Source: Pedobacter psychrodurus (GTDB taxonomy: Bacteria; Bacteroidota; Bacteroidia; Sphingobacteriales; Sphingobacteriaceae). From it: a DNA stretch of 64,000 nucleotides. Made by a program: the position numbers and the translations under genes. Below are positions 34,361 through 43,439 of the stretch, one piece after another. The stretch's first letter is position 1, and every line of letters starts with the position of its first letter. The notes beneath the pieces are model-generated. The model was not told the origin of the DNA. It saw only the letters and a list, made by a program, of their open reading frames with translations, and made no database searches. The stretch spans positions 62,001-126,000 of the forward strand of contig NZ_SJSO01000016.1 in the NCBI RefSeq assembly GCF_004331735.1, given 5' to 3'.

Positions 34361-34522
34361 TTAAATATAGGCAATCGTTATAATCACAATCCAGATCAAG
34401 CTAAACACACCTCCAAAATAAAACATTGGCATGTTTTGTTTCAAGTTTTTCTTAACCAAGGCTGCGTAAATGATCCAACCAAAAAAGGCAATAAAATATA
34501 GCGGAACCGCAAATAATAACAT
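34361..34522 (-). CDS. Small two-helix membrane protein
   Basis: A frame giving MLLFAVPLYFIAFFGWIIYA, a short cationic loop (LVKKNLKQNM) and a second membrane helix (FYFGGVFSLIWIVIITIAYI). I start at the Met at 34522 because the longer frame (to 34633) begins inside the upstream repeat-protein gene and reads unlike a membrane protein there. It follows that gene on the same strand and may be the last gene of the sigma/FecR operon. No family is recognised. Confidence 0.45.
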   Translation of the reverse strand: MLLFAVPLYFIAFFGWIIYAALVKKNLKQNMPMFYFGGVFSLIWIVIITIAYI

Positions 34523-34593
34523 AAGATTAAAATTGGTAATCAAATGTAGCCATTTAACTAAAGTGAAGCCATAAAATTGGCAAAATAAACGAT

Positions 34594-36333
34594 CTATAGA
34601 GAAACCATAACACCAAAATTCCACCCCAACCAACCTTGCGCACCGTTTTTAAAACGACGACTCCAGGCAGGCGCCACCTCCTTTTTATAATTTTCTCCAG
34701 AAATAACTTCTCCATTTACGTAATGCGAATAGGCTGGTCCTGCAAAAATAGCAAGCCTCGACAAAGCGTTAAACTGCAGGTTTACCTGTAGCCTATAGAG
34801 GTTATTTGCTTCTTCAACATTATTGCCGAGATATATCGACTGAATGGTTCCTTCGGCGGCGATGGCAAAACGTTTGTTTAATATAAAATCATGACCAAGA
34901 CCTAATCCAAAAGTAAATACCCGGGCAGTATCTGAAAAATTTTTACCCACGATTAATAAGGTATATAAATTGGCATTTCCAGTTTTAAAGGCAACGTTGG
35001 CATTGATTACCTCATTGCTATATACTGTTATTTTACGGTAGCCATTATTGGATAAATTGATCAAACCGATACTGATACCCGATGATGAATCGGCCAGATT
35101 TACCACGCCAAGTTGAAAACCATCCATATTTTGAGCATGGTTAACCAATCCGGCAAGCTGCATGCCCTTCAAACGGCCCGAGGTTTGATTCAATACGCCT
35201 GCCAGCTGAACCCCAGTGGTATTTTTGCTCCAATTAACCAGTCCAGCTACCTGCGCTCCTTTAACATCTTTGCCCGCAAGGTTGCCTACCCCGGCCAATT
35301 GCAGACCCCTCACTTTACTTTCTACTCTATTTAACAAACCGGCCACCTGTACACCATCCATATTGAGGTTTACATCGTTGTACGCACCCGAAAATTGAGT
35401 GCCTTTTACCGATCCGCCCACTACATTGAACAAGCCTGCTACCTGAATCTTTTTAATATCGCCTTTGGTTAAATTAAACGCACCCGCTATTTCAAAGCCA
35501 TTTGTTCCGGCAGTATAACCACCAAGTATATTTAAAGATGCCTTGTTTACTACACTAGAACTCATGCTGCCATGCGAGCTTAAGCCAGGGGTAAACGATG
35601 CCTGAAAAGGTGTTTGCGCCAAAAAATCGGGAATATTCAGGTTTTGGATGCGTTGTTTTGAGGAGAGCAAAAAACGCCATATCCCGCGTCCCCCAAAAGT
35701 GTTGGTGAAAAATGCGCCTTTCTCTTTGTCTGGATCTTCGTATTTCTCAGGTTTTATATTGATATCAGCCAGGAAAACCAGGGCGGTATCTCGATAGGTT
35801 TCTTTACTTGCCGTTAAAATTACGCCACTGTGTTCACCCCTAAAACGTAGTGTAAAATAACCATTGTCATCTGTAAGTGCAGCCTGAAGTAGTTTTTTTT
35901 CATAAACACTTGCCTGTTTAACTTTATTTCCCGTTCTGGTATCAACCACATAACCGCTTATCGCATATTCATTATCGCCGTTAGCAATGTGCTCTGCTTC
36001 TATTGTTAAATGATTTACGGCATAGCGAAGAATAATGTATTCAGCATTTTCTTTATAATCTACCTTACCATCAAATAGTTGATCTAAAACCTCGCGCACC
36101 GGAACATTCTTCACATTCAGGCTAACCAGGCTATCCTGCCTGAACAGCACACCATTGTAAGAAAAATAGAATCCGCCAGCTTTGCTTATCATCTGCAAAA
36201 CATTGCCAACCCGTTCCTGCTTAACATTTATACTTACCCCTTTTGATAAATTTCTTCTATAATCGACGGTGGTAACCTGTGCGGTACAATAGCCTGAAAT
36301 AAAGAGCAATAAAATAATCAGTTTTGTCTTCAT
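34594..36333 (-). CDS. STN + carboxypeptidase-like domain protein with AGL-N repeat solenoid and C-terminal barrel
   Basis: A 579-residue protein with a signal peptide (KLIILLLFISGYCTA). An STN domain (about 25-105, GVSINVKQERVGNVLQMISK and VREVLDQLFDGK) and a carboxypeptidase-regulatory-like domain (about 125-195) follow. About ten 15-16-residue repeats of the type GxQ[VL]AG[LV]xN run from 277 to 425, and a C-terminal segment (about 430-579) ends in alternating beta-strands. STN domains receive FecR contact or gate TonB receptors, but no receptor barrel of the SusC type is attached. The gene overlaps FecR (TAATG). The repeats resemble LA_2272-type surface repeats. Confidence 0.75.
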   Translation of the reverse strand: MKTKLIILLLFISGYCTAQVTTVDYRRNLSKGVSINVKQERVGNVLQMISKAGGFYFSYNGVLFRQDSLVSLNVKNVPVREVLDQLFDGKVDYKENAEYIILRYAVNHLTIEAEHIANGDNEYAISGYVVDTRTGNKVKQASVYEKKLLQAALTDDNGYFTLRFRGEHSGVILTASKETYRDTALVFLADINIKPEKYEDPDKEKGAFFTNTFGGRGIWRFLLSSKQRIQNLNIPDFLAQTPFQASFTPGLSSHGSMSSSVVNKASLNILGGYTAGTNGFEIAGAFNLTKGDIKKIQVAGLFNVVGGSVKGTQFSGAYNDVNLNMDGVQVAGLLNRVESKVRGLQLAGVGNLAGKDVKGAQVAGLVNWSKNTTGVQLAGVLNQTSGRLKGMQLAGLVNHAQNMDGFQLGVVNLADSSSGISIGLINLSNNGYRKITVYSNEVINANVAFKTGNANLYTLLIVGKNFSDTARVFTFGLGLGHDFILNKRFAIAAEGTIQSIYLGNNVEEANNLYRLQVNLQFNALSRLAIFAGPAYSHYVNGEVISGENYKKEVAPAWSRRFKNGAQGWLGWNFGVMVSL

Positions 36334-37292
36334 TATTTTTTATCAGACAACAAAATGGTGTTACCGTTACGGGATAACTGTAAATTTAAGGTTTGGCAGA
36401 TAATATCGAGATTCTGGTTTATCGATCCCATTTTTAAAGTGGTATTGATTGTTAAACCCTTAATCTTTTCACCCAAAGAGATGTTGCTTCCATAAGCCTC
36501 GTTCAAGGTGGTCACCAGTTTGGATAAAGCAATGTTATTTGCCTGAAACAGATTGCTGCGATAATAGTTGTAAAGCTGATCGGTACTTTGTTCTTTTACC
36601 AGTTTACTGGTATTGCCATTAATGATAATTTTTTCGCCCTTATAAAGTTTAACTTCATCACTGCCCAGGCTAACCTTCACAATTCCGGTCTCTACATTAA
36701 TTTCGGTATCCTTTTGAATGTGCTTAATGTTGAACGAGGTGCCTACCACTTCTACACTTATCGTTTCGATATTGATTACAAAAGGATGGGTTTTATCTTT
36801 GGCGACGTCAAAAAACACATCACCTTGTTCCAATTTCAGTTTTCTGTTGTTTTTAAAGTTACCTGCATAACTTATTTTAGTATTCTTGTTTAAGGTAAGT
36901 GCCGATCCATCAGGCAAGGTTTCAGTACGGACCTGATTAGTGGCAGTTAGTTCAGTATAATTTTCGGGGCCGTACAAAACATATACCATCCATCCGCCCA
37001 CAGCAATAAACAATACCGCAGCTATCCTAAGCCAAACTTTACGGGCATCTAATAGTTTAGTATTTCCGCCCTGCGGTTTTAAATCTGCTCTTCTCGCCTT
37101 AAAACTTGTCCACGCCAGCTCTTCATCCCTTTTATTTTCATTTTTCAGGGTATCGCTTACCTGCCAGATGGTTTCTAACTGCGAGAAATGTTTTTTATTG
37201 GCTTCAGTAGCGTTTAGCCATTTTTCTACCTTTTCGTTTTCTTCTACAGTACTTTCTTTTAGAAGAACCTTTATCAATAATTCATCATTCAT
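36333..37292 (-). CDS. FecR-family anti-sigma factor
   Basis: I start at MNDELLIKVLLKESTVEENE (37292), since the frame upstream overlaps the sigma gene. The protein of about 319 residues has a cytoplasmic sigma-binding N-terminus, one membrane helix (about 83-105, WLRIAAVLFIAVGGWMVYVL) and a FecR beta-domain (LPDGSALTLNKNTKISY, GDVFFDVAKDKTHPF, VEVVGTSFNIK). A C-terminal DUF4974-like part follows. It should pass a periplasmic signal from the STN protein to the ECF sigma factor just upstream. Confidence 0.9.
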   Translation of the reverse strand: MNDELLIKVLLKESTVEENEKVEKWLNATEANKKHFSQLETIWQVSDTLKNENKRDEELAWTSFKARRADLKPQGGNTKLLDARKVWLRIAAVLFIAVGGWMVYVLYGPENYTELTATNQVRTETLPDGSALTLNKNTKISYAGNFKNNRKLKLEQGDVFFDVAKDKTHPFVINIETISVEVVGTSFNIKHIQKDTEINVETGIVKVSLGSDEVKLYKGEKIIINGNTSKLVKEQSTDQLYNYYRSNLFQANNIALSKLVTTLNEAYGSNISLGEKIKGLTINTTLKMGSINQNLDIICQTLNLQLSRNGNTILLSDKK

Positions 37293-37302
37293 ACGCTTTC
37301 TT

Positions 37303-37905
37303 CTAATTAAAAAAATCTTTGTAACACCATAGCCCAAGTAAAATAAAGACCAGAAAATCAGCCAGTTTAAGTCTTAAAATCCTTAAAGCCTTACCCATTT
37401 GATTTTCTACGGTTTTAATCGATAAACCTAAATGATCGGCAATTTCGCGGTATTTCAATTCTTCGAACCTGCTCATTTGAAAAATGGTCCGGCATTGCTC
37501 TGGTAAGTGATTCAGGGCTTCTCTTAAATGCTGCTGTAGCTCTGAAAATTCGACTTTTGCAGCAGCAGGCTCGTGTTCTGTATTCATGGTGTGTACCGTA
37601 AATTCCTGGTATTTGCTTTTGGTTTTTTCCTGTTTAATATAATTTAAACTATCGTTGTAAACACACTTGTAGAGATATGCTTTTATAGATTGTATTTTAA
37701 GGTTTTCCCTTTTTTCCCAAAACTTCAAGAACATTCCCTGTACAATTTCCTCAGCAACATCTTCATCCTTTAAAATCACCTGAGCATAAGTGTGCAGTGC
37801 ATTATATTGCGTTTTGAACAAATGTTCAAATGCGGTATCATCATGGTATTGATGTCTGATTTCGGAAGCTACTGCTGTTAATTCCACGGGTTTAATTGTA
37901 ATCAA
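37303..37905 (-). CDS. ECF RNA polymerase sigma factor (FecI-like)
   Basis: A 200-residue protein with region 2 (FEHLFKTQYNALHTYAQVIL then EEIVQGMFLKFWEKRENL) and region 4 (LREALNHLPEQCRTIFQMSR, YREIADHLGLSIKTVENQMG). It carries a hydrophobic C-terminal tail (FLVFILLGLWCY), a feature of some Bacteroidota ECF sigma factors paired with FecR. It should direct transcription of the STN-repeat gene and perhaps of the paralogue upstream. Confidence 0.92.
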   Translation of the reverse strand: MITIKPVELTAVASEIRHQYHDDTAFEHLFKTQYNALHTYAQVILKDEDVAEEIVQGMFLKFWEKRENLKIQSIKAYLYKCVYNDSLNYIKQEKTKSKYQEFTVHTMNTEHEPAAAKVEFSELQQHLREALNHLPEQCRTIFQMSRFEELKYREIADHLGLSIKTVENQMGKALRILRLKLADFLVFILLGLWCYKDFFN

Positions 37906-38007
37906 ATATATATTTTTAATAATTTAATGAGAGAATTAGAGAATGATTGAATGAATAAATGAGAGCATGTTAGATAGTTCACAAAGTCAATCATTCAATC
38001 ATCCATC

Positions 38008-39102
38008 TTAAAAACTAATAGCCAAACCACCAGTATAACCTAAAAATAAGGCATGTAGGGTATTGTCTTTTCGATCCCAGGTTTTTACATAATGTTTCTG
38101 TAGGCTTTTGCCCTCTTCGGTATTGGTTGATACAAAATTGAACGATGGTCCTGCAAAAATTTCTAAATTTTGGCCTATCCTAAGTGATGGCAGTAACTGG
38201 AAGGTCGATTTGAAATAATTGCCCCGTTTAAAGTTTTGCAATGAGCCAGCGGTAAGTTCTGCATTTAACCTAAAGTGTTCCGATTGAAAAAAGTGAGCCC
38301 CTAAGCCTGCTTCGAAAGCATAAACTTCATCTTTATTTTTAAAATTATAACCAGCACCAATAATACCATATAATACTTTCCCACCCGATCTGAATGTGGC
38401 CATGGTAGTTAAATTCTGGTTGGTGGTTAAAGCAATACTTTTCTCACCGTTTTTAACAATATTGATAATCCCAATTGGATAATCGCTGCTATCAGCTACG
38501 TTAATAAAACCTGCAAGCTGTACGCCCTTCACTTTCTTTGCCACATTGATAAAACCTGCGATCTGTGATCCTTTTACATCGGCGGCTTTATTCATAAAAC
38601 CTCCAACCTGCAGTACTGAAACATTTTTCGAAGTCCAGTTCATAAAACCAGCTACCTGAGCACCACTGTTTTCTTTTGAGATATTGGCGAAGCCTGCAAT
38701 AGCTGCTCCATTTCCACCCCCATAGGTATTGATAAAACCCGCAAACTGTGCCCCACTTGCTTTACCACCAATGTGGTTAGAAAAACCTGCGAACTGCGTA
38801 CCACTTGCATTTTTACGCACAATATTGGAAAGACCTGCAAATGAGAGTCCTTTTTCTGCTGCCGAAACGCCAACTAGTGCGTTTAAAGAAAATACGTTTG
38901 TATCAAGAGCAGCATGGGTTCCGTTCGTACTTACCGGGTATACAAAACCAATATTTACTTTACCTTTTGTGCCTTCCTGTGCAAAACCATTTAAACCAGT
39001 GCTTAAGAGTATAGCTAAACCCAATGCTTTAACACCATATGCTTTATTGAAATTGATGTTTGCTGTAAAGCTGTTTTTAATTTTTGTCGAAGTTGTATTC
39101 AT
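38008..39102 (-). CDS. AGF-N repeat solenoid/barrel outer-membrane protein (paralogue)
   Basis: A 364-residue protein with a signal sequence near residues 25-42 (GLAILLSTGLNGFAQ). About eight repeats of 15-16 residues (GTQFAGFSN, GAQFAGFIN, GAQVAGFMN, GSQIAGFIN, GVQLAGFIN) span about 85-210. A C-terminal beta-rich segment ends GGLAISF. The repeat and the C-terminal motif (RSGGKVLYGIIGAGYNF, FAGPSFNFV) match those of the STN-repeat protein, so the two are related. It lacks the STN and carboxypeptidase-like domains. It lies just upstream of the sigma factor gene on the same strand. Confidence 0.7.
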   Translation of the reverse strand: MNTTSTKIKNSFTANINFNKAYGVKALGLAILLSTGLNGFAQEGTKGKVNIGFVYPVSTNGTHAALDTNVFSLNALVGVSAAEKGLSFAGLSNIVRKNASGTQFAGFSNHIGGKASGAQFAGFINTYGGGNGAAIAGFANISKENSGAQVAGFMNWTSKNVSVLQVGGFMNKAADVKGSQIAGFINVAKKVKGVQLAGFINVADSSDYPIGIINIVKNGEKSIALTTNQNLTTMATFRSGGKVLYGIIGAGYNFKNKDEVYAFEAGLGAHFFQSEHFRLNAELTAGSLQNFKRGNYFKSTFQLLPSLRIGQNLEIFAGPSFNFVSTNTEEGKSLQKHYVKTWDRKDNTLHALFLGYTGGLAISF

Positions 39103-39819
39103 ATCTATCTAATTTTAAAATGAGACAACAAATACAACACTTACCCCTACGTGCAACAAAAAAATATTTCTTTGCTCATTAATACCTTCGCCGTTCCCCG
39201 CATTATACCAGCGAAACCTCAAACATGCGCGCAATATTATTAAGTTAAGTAGAAGTCTTGTCAGTCTGAGTGTAATCGAAGACTTCTTGAGTGATAATCG
39301 CAAATAAATGCCCTTCTACTACGCTACCACTGACGTTATTTTACAAATTGTTATTAATCAGCATTTTAACTACTTTCGCATTTCCATCCAGCTAGGCCCT
39401 ATCACGGTATCCCCGTTCTACTTAAATCCGGCCTAACAAATTTTTCGGGCTACACTGTTTTGGCCGCACAACTGGCTTCAAAAGAAAAATTTTCAGCCGG
39501 CATTTTTTGTTTCTTTTTGATGCCAAAAAGAAAGAGCCCTTCGGCGGCGGCGAGCCGAGGCAAGATCGTGGTGTATGGCAAAAGAAATCAATTATACCTC
39601 ACTCATATTGATTTTTATAAAATAAATTATCCCTCAGGGTGACAATTTTTTTTACGATTATCTCTTAACTTAATGGTATTGACATGGGCGTTGGATTGAT
39701 TCTGGAATGAGTCTGCCCAAAAGAATTGAGCATTATTAAAAGTATTTTTTTAGAGCCTGAAAATAATAAATTAAAAGTTCATTAGCCTACTTATGGACTC
39801 CCAAATCATCCATAATATA
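39103..39819. repeat. Long intergenic region with palindromes and dispersed repeat
   Basis: No gene is convincing. A 10-bp-arm perfect hairpin TTTCTTTTTG/CAAAAAGAAA (39510-39533) is followed by GC-rich sequence (TTCGGCGGCGGCGAGCCGAG) unlike its surroundings. Bases 39611-39647 repeat the element at 31761-31797 with two mismatches. A 60-codon plus-strand frame across this region has no protein-like character. Confidence 0.55.
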
Positions 39820-40614
39820 CTACAATATCGACCTTACTAACCCACCCTCTACCCTAATGGCTGCCCCATTGGTTCCTGAGGCTAATGGACTTACATAAAA
39901 AGTAACTGCGTTTGCAATTTCACTAACATCAAGAAAGCGTTGCAGTAATGAAGTAGGCCGCATGTTCTTAAAGAAATCGGCTTCTACCTCAGCAATGGTG
40001 ATGTTTCCTTTTTTTGCTAAATCTTCAATAAAACCACCAACCCCTTTTGATTTGGTAGGGCCGGGCAAAATTGAATTGACGGTTACTTCAGTACCTTGAG
40101 TTAATTCTGCCAAGCCACGACTAACCGCCAGCTGTGCAGTTTTAGTCATACCATAGTGGATCATTTCATCCGGGATAAACACTGCCGATTCGCTAGAGAT
40201 AAAAACAATCCTGCCCCAATTTTTCTTTAACATCTTAGGGAATAGCTGCCGCGATAACCTGATTCCGCTCATCACATTGACTTCGAAAAACCTAAACCAT
40301 TCTTCATCACTGATGTTTTCAAAAGCTTTAGGTTCAAAAATGCCTGCATTATTGATCAGTATATCTATCTCCGGAAGTTTATCTATCAAGTTACTTACTT
40401 CGTCAGCTTTCGAAAAATCAGCAGCTATGCCCGAAATAAATTCTTTCCCAGCAATACCTTGCAACGATTTCACTGCATCATCTACACTGCTTTGCGATCG
40501 GCCATTGATAATCACTTTTACACCTTCTTTTAATAAACTTTCGGCAATTGCAAATCCGATCCCAGCAGTAGAGCCACTTATAAAAGCTGTTTTATTCTTT
40601 AATTGTAAATCCAT
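39820..40614 (-). CDS. SDR-family oxidoreductase
   Basis: A 264-residue classical SDR starting MDLQLKNKTAFISGSTAGIG (I use this Met at 40614; four residues earlier another exists). It shows the Rossmann Gly motif, NNAGIFEP, FISSESAVFIP with catalytic Ser, and HYGMTKTAQL with catalytic Tyr/Lys. The Met at that site (YGMTK) is normal. The C-terminus GTNGAAIRVEGGLVRSIL lacks the common DGG, reading EGG. Substrate unknown; it is monocistronic. Confidence 0.88.
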   Translation of the reverse strand: MDLQLKNKTAFISGSTAGIGFAIAESLLKEGVKVIINGRSQSSVDDAVKSLQGIAGKEFISGIAADFSKADEVSNLIDKLPEIDILINNAGIFEPKAFENISDEEWFRFFEVNVMSGIRLSRQLFPKMLKKNWGRIVFISSESAVFIPDEMIHYGMTKTAQLAVSRGLAELTQGTEVTVNSILPGPTKSKGVGGFIEDLAKKGNITIAEVEADFFKNMRPTSLLQRFLDVSEIANAVTFYVSPLASGTNGAAIRVEGGLVRSIL

Positions 40615-40814
40615 TTTTAATTTCAAAATAATGTTTATAATAAATAGTTATTACCTTGTGGGCTATACAAACTGAACAATTTTCTAGCTAAAAAGTGTCA
40701 TAGGAATATGCTAAAATTCAATTGTTGGGTTTAGGTAATTCGGGCATCATTTTTGAACAGGCAGCATTGGGGAAGCAAAAAAATCCCATAGCTAAAACGT
40801 AATCAAACCTATCC

Positions 40815-41462
40815 ATAAAAAAAACAGCAATCGCCCTCGCATTCGGAGTAGCCTTCGTATCTTGTAAAAACAACGAAAAGAAAACAGCAGAAAATTCTAA
40901 AGACAGTATAAGCACCAGTCAGGTTGAAGCACCAAAGGTTAACGACAGCGTTACCACCACAACTATCGATTGGGATAACATCCACGAAGCCAGGGAAATC
41001 GGCAAGTTTCCTTTTTTCACTACCCCAAAGGAATTTAAGATTTTAGATGAAAAAGATGGTTTATCAGATGTTTTCGACAATGAAAAATTAGAGAATTATA
41101 CTGGCAATGACATATACACCGCAGAAGGAAAACTTGGGACAATTATTTTTGAAAATGTGGATGAACAAAGGTTTAATCAAAGATTATTTAATCAGAACAT
41201 TAGCGATTATTTCACGAAAATAGGTGCAAAGCAAATATATAAGGGTAGCTATCCAGCCAATGAAACGGCCAATGAGGCCTTAAGAAATAAATTGAAAGAA
41301 AACCAATGGAATGGCAAGCACCATACTTTTGGTTTATCGGATGATGAACCCTTCACTGTATATGCTTTCAGAAATAATGGCAAAAATTATATCGTAAATG
41401 TACAAACCAATTCTGCCCAGGGCCATATTTTTATTATGGAGCTAAAAAGTGAAGTAAGATAA
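40815..41462 (+). CDS. Putative lipoprotein with no canonical start codon (ATA)
   Basis: The frame is open from 40815 (a stop lies 12 bases upstream) and encodes 215 residues: a signal peptide (KKTAIALAFGVAFVSC, lipobox Cys17), an acidic Ser/Thr linker and a domain with IDWDNIHEAREIGKFPFF and TPKEFKILDEKDGLSD. The codon where ATG is expected reads ATA, followed by AAA AAA ACA. No ATG, GTG or TTG occurs in frame until GTG at 41157. The coding sequence shows no other damage. Either ATA is used as start, the start was lost recently, or there is a base error. Family unknown. Confidence 0.6.
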   Translation: MKKTAIALAFGVAFVSCKNNEKKTAENSKDSISTSQVEAPKVNDSVTTTTIDWDNIHEAREIGKFPFFTTPKEFKILDEKDGLSDVFDNEKLENYTGNDIYTAEGKLGTIIFENVDEQRFNQRLFNQNISDYFTKIGAKQIYKGSYPANETANEALRNKLKENQWNGKHHTFGLSDDEPFTVYAFRNNGKNYIVNVQTNSAQGHIFIMELKSEVR

Positions 41463-41560
41463 AATACAGAAGATTTTGCCAGTGCAAGGCTTGTATTTTA
41501 TTAGACATATAAATCAAATTTATCTCTGTCCAATCTGATGAACAGGGATAAATTTTCATT

Positions 41561-41932
41561 CTATTTCGCGTTGTTCGACGTTTCAAAGTGTGTGGCTAAT
41601 AACACCCCACCAAGAGCGGCTGTTAGAAAAACTCCCTCAAAAATCCATAGCCGTTTTTTCTTTTCTATGCCTCGGTAAAAGGTATGTGCAGCAATAACGC
41701 CCAAACCAATAAACTCGATGTTTCTTTGCACTCTTTTAGAAGAATCTTTATTTTTGATAAGGACAATGCGCAATAATTCATCAATTAAACTGATGTTTTT
41801 AGAAACACCTTTTCGAATCTGTGCCTTACTGGCCTCCGCACCCAGTTTCTTTGCAGCAGCCTGCAATCCTGCGGTGGTAATCTCGTTAATCAAATGTGTT
41901 TTGGTATCCTTTTTTTCCATATCGCTTTCCAT
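41561..41932 (-). CDS. Small hypothetical membrane protein
   Basis: A 123-residue protein with a Lys/Asp-rich N-terminus, an amphipathic helix (AGLQAAAKKLGAEASKAQIR) and two membrane segments (about 72-88 GLGVIAAHTFYRG and 96-113 FEGVFLTAALGGVLLA). No family is recognised. It lies 78 bases after kdpD on the same strand. The Met at residue 5 (41920) is an alternative start. Its link to potassium transport is unknown. Confidence 0.55.
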   Translation of the reverse strand: MESDMEKKDTKTHLINEITTAGLQAAAKKLGAEASKAQIRKGVSKNISLIDELLRIVLIKNKDSSKRVQRNIEFIGLGVIAAHTFYRGIEKKKRLWIFEGVFLTAALGGVLLATHFETSNNAK

Positions 41933-42009
41933 AGGTCTTATTATTTCAACCCAACATAAAGGGATATGGTTTTGACTAATTTGAGAATTATGTGAATAGC
42001 CTTTGTTAT

Positions 42010-43140
42010 TTAAGATAGGATAACTAAATCGATATCCTTCAGCGCCAGATTCTTCAACAGACCATTAAAAACCGCCGTACGTAGGATGACCTGAAAAATA
42101 TTTAGATGGGGTTTCCCAATACAAATGGTGGTAATTTCTTTTTCGTTTGCGATATCGATGATGGTTTTGGTTATCGCATTACTTTTTACTTTGATCACTT
42201 CGGCCCCAAGCTCGGTAGCCAGTTTAAAATGATTAATCAGATGGCGTTGTTTATCAAGTTTAATGCGTTCCATGCTTTCACTATCGCTCTGCACATACAG
42301 TACAATCCATGGCGATCGGTAATAGGAAGCCAGTCTAGCTGTTTTCCGGATTACCACTCCTGCAGTTTCGGCGTTAGAAGAAATACAGGCTAAAAACCGT
42401 TCAGGCCGAAGTTTGATTGATTTTGGAATTTCGGTCTGGATTTTCCGTTCCACCTGGTGCACCACCTCTTTTAAGGCCAGTTCGCGCAACTGAAGAATTT
42501 TATCAGATTGAAAAAAATTGCCGAGTGCCCTTTCGATTTTCGATTGATCGTAAATTTTACCTTCTTTTAACCGGGTAACCAATTCGTCAGCCGTAAGGTC
42601 GATGTTTACGATTTCATCGGCAATTTCCAGTATCTTATCCGGGATACGTTCGGTAACCGCTATTCCAGTAATCTGTTCAATTTCCTCGTTAATGCTTTCC
42701 AGGTGCTGGATATTAACAGCCGAAATTACGCTGATCCCTGCCTCGAGCAGGTCGAAAACATCCTGCCAACGTTTGGTATTTTTGCTGCCTTCGGCATTGG
42801 TATGGGCAAGTTCATCTACAATAACAATCTCTGGATGGCGGTTCATGATCCCCTTGAGATCCATTTCTTCGATTTCCTTGCCCCGATAAAAGATTTTGCG
42901 TCTTGGAATATTGGGAAGACCTGCAACAAGCGCTTCTGTTTCTACCCTTTTGTGGGTTTCAACATAACCGATACAAATGTCTACTCCATTTCGCAACAAT
43001 GCATGCGATTCCTGGAGCATCCGGTAAGTTTTACCCACACCAGCACTCATGCCAATATAGATCTTGAGCTTGCCGCGCCTGGATTTCTTCACCAGATCTA
43101 AAAAGTGCCTGACTGATTCTTCTTTTTGTTCTTCTTCCAT
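42010..43140 (-). CDS. kdpD: KdpD N-terminal sensor module without histidine kinase
   Basis: A 376-residue protein equal to the cytoplasmic N-terminus of KdpD. It has a P-loop domain with LKIYIGMSAGVGKTYRMLQE (Walker A), IVIVDELAHTNAEGSKN (Walker B region) and WQDVFDLLEAGISVISAVNI, then a UspA-like domain (about 245-370, ending VFNGLLKNLALKDIDLVILS). The four membrane helices, HisKA and ATPase domains of full KdpD are absent, and no frameshift is seen downstream. It may signal to a separate kinase, or act directly as a potassium or c-di-AMP sensor. Confidence 0.85.
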   Translation of the reverse strand: MEEEQKEESVRHFLDLVKKSRRGKLKIYIGMSAGVGKTYRMLQESHALLRNGVDICIGYVETHKRVETEALVAGLPNIPRRKIFYRGKEIEEMDLKGIMNRHPEIVIVDELAHTNAEGSKNTKRWQDVFDLLEAGISVISAVNIQHLESINEEIEQITGIAVTERIPDKILEIADEIVNIDLTADELVTRLKEGKIYDQSKIERALGNFFQSDKILQLRELALKEVVHQVERKIQTEIPKSIKLRPERFLACISSNAETAGVVIRKTARLASYYRSPWIVLYVQSDSESMERIKLDKQRHLINHFKLATELGAEVIKVKSNAITKTIIDIANEKEITTICIGKPHLNIFQVILRTAVFNGLLKNLALKDIDLVILS

Positions 43141-43147
43141 GATCTTT

Positions 43148-43396
43148 TTACCAGGTAACAGTCATTAATCCTTTTTCTATCAATATGGTAACTGTGGTAA
43201 TCATTATAAGGGTAAACAATACCAGCATAAATTTAAGTGAAATCTTTCTAGAAAGCAGTTTAAAGTATTTTTCAGTAGCATAACTTTTTTTGATAGCAGA
43301 TGTTCTTTTCCTTTTTAACGAGCTTAATTTTCTCATCATTAACATTCCAAGGAACGCTAAAAACAGGCTGAATAAGATTTCTATATATGGATGCAT
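43148..43396 (-). CDS. Small membrane protein between porin and kdpD
   Basis: An 82-residue protein with two hydrophobic helices (about 4-21 YIEILFSLFLAFLGMLMM and 53-75 LKFMLVLFTLIMITTVTILI) joined by a Lys/Ser/Arg-rich linker. No family is recognised. Its start lies 172 bases after the porin gene and its stop seven bases before kdpD. The small size and location suggest an accessory part of the potassium system or a chance membrane gene. Confidence 0.5.
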   Translation of the reverse strand: MHPYIEILFSLFLAFLGMLMMRKLSSLKRKRTSAIKKSYATEKYFKLLSRKISLKFMLVLFTLIMITTVTILIEKGLMTVTW

Positions 43397-43439
43397 TGTT
43401 TTTTTATTAAAAAATCATTCTATATGTCACGTTGAGCCT

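Noticed and set aside
39460-39642. 60-codon plus-strand frame in the long intergenic region
   Set aside because: It crosses a perfect hairpin and the dispersed repeat, and its translation looks random.
40718-40915. 65-codon minus-strand frame over the start of the ATA lipoprotein
   Set aside because: It overlaps the signal-peptide region of the better-supported plus-strand frame, and the translation is not protein-like.
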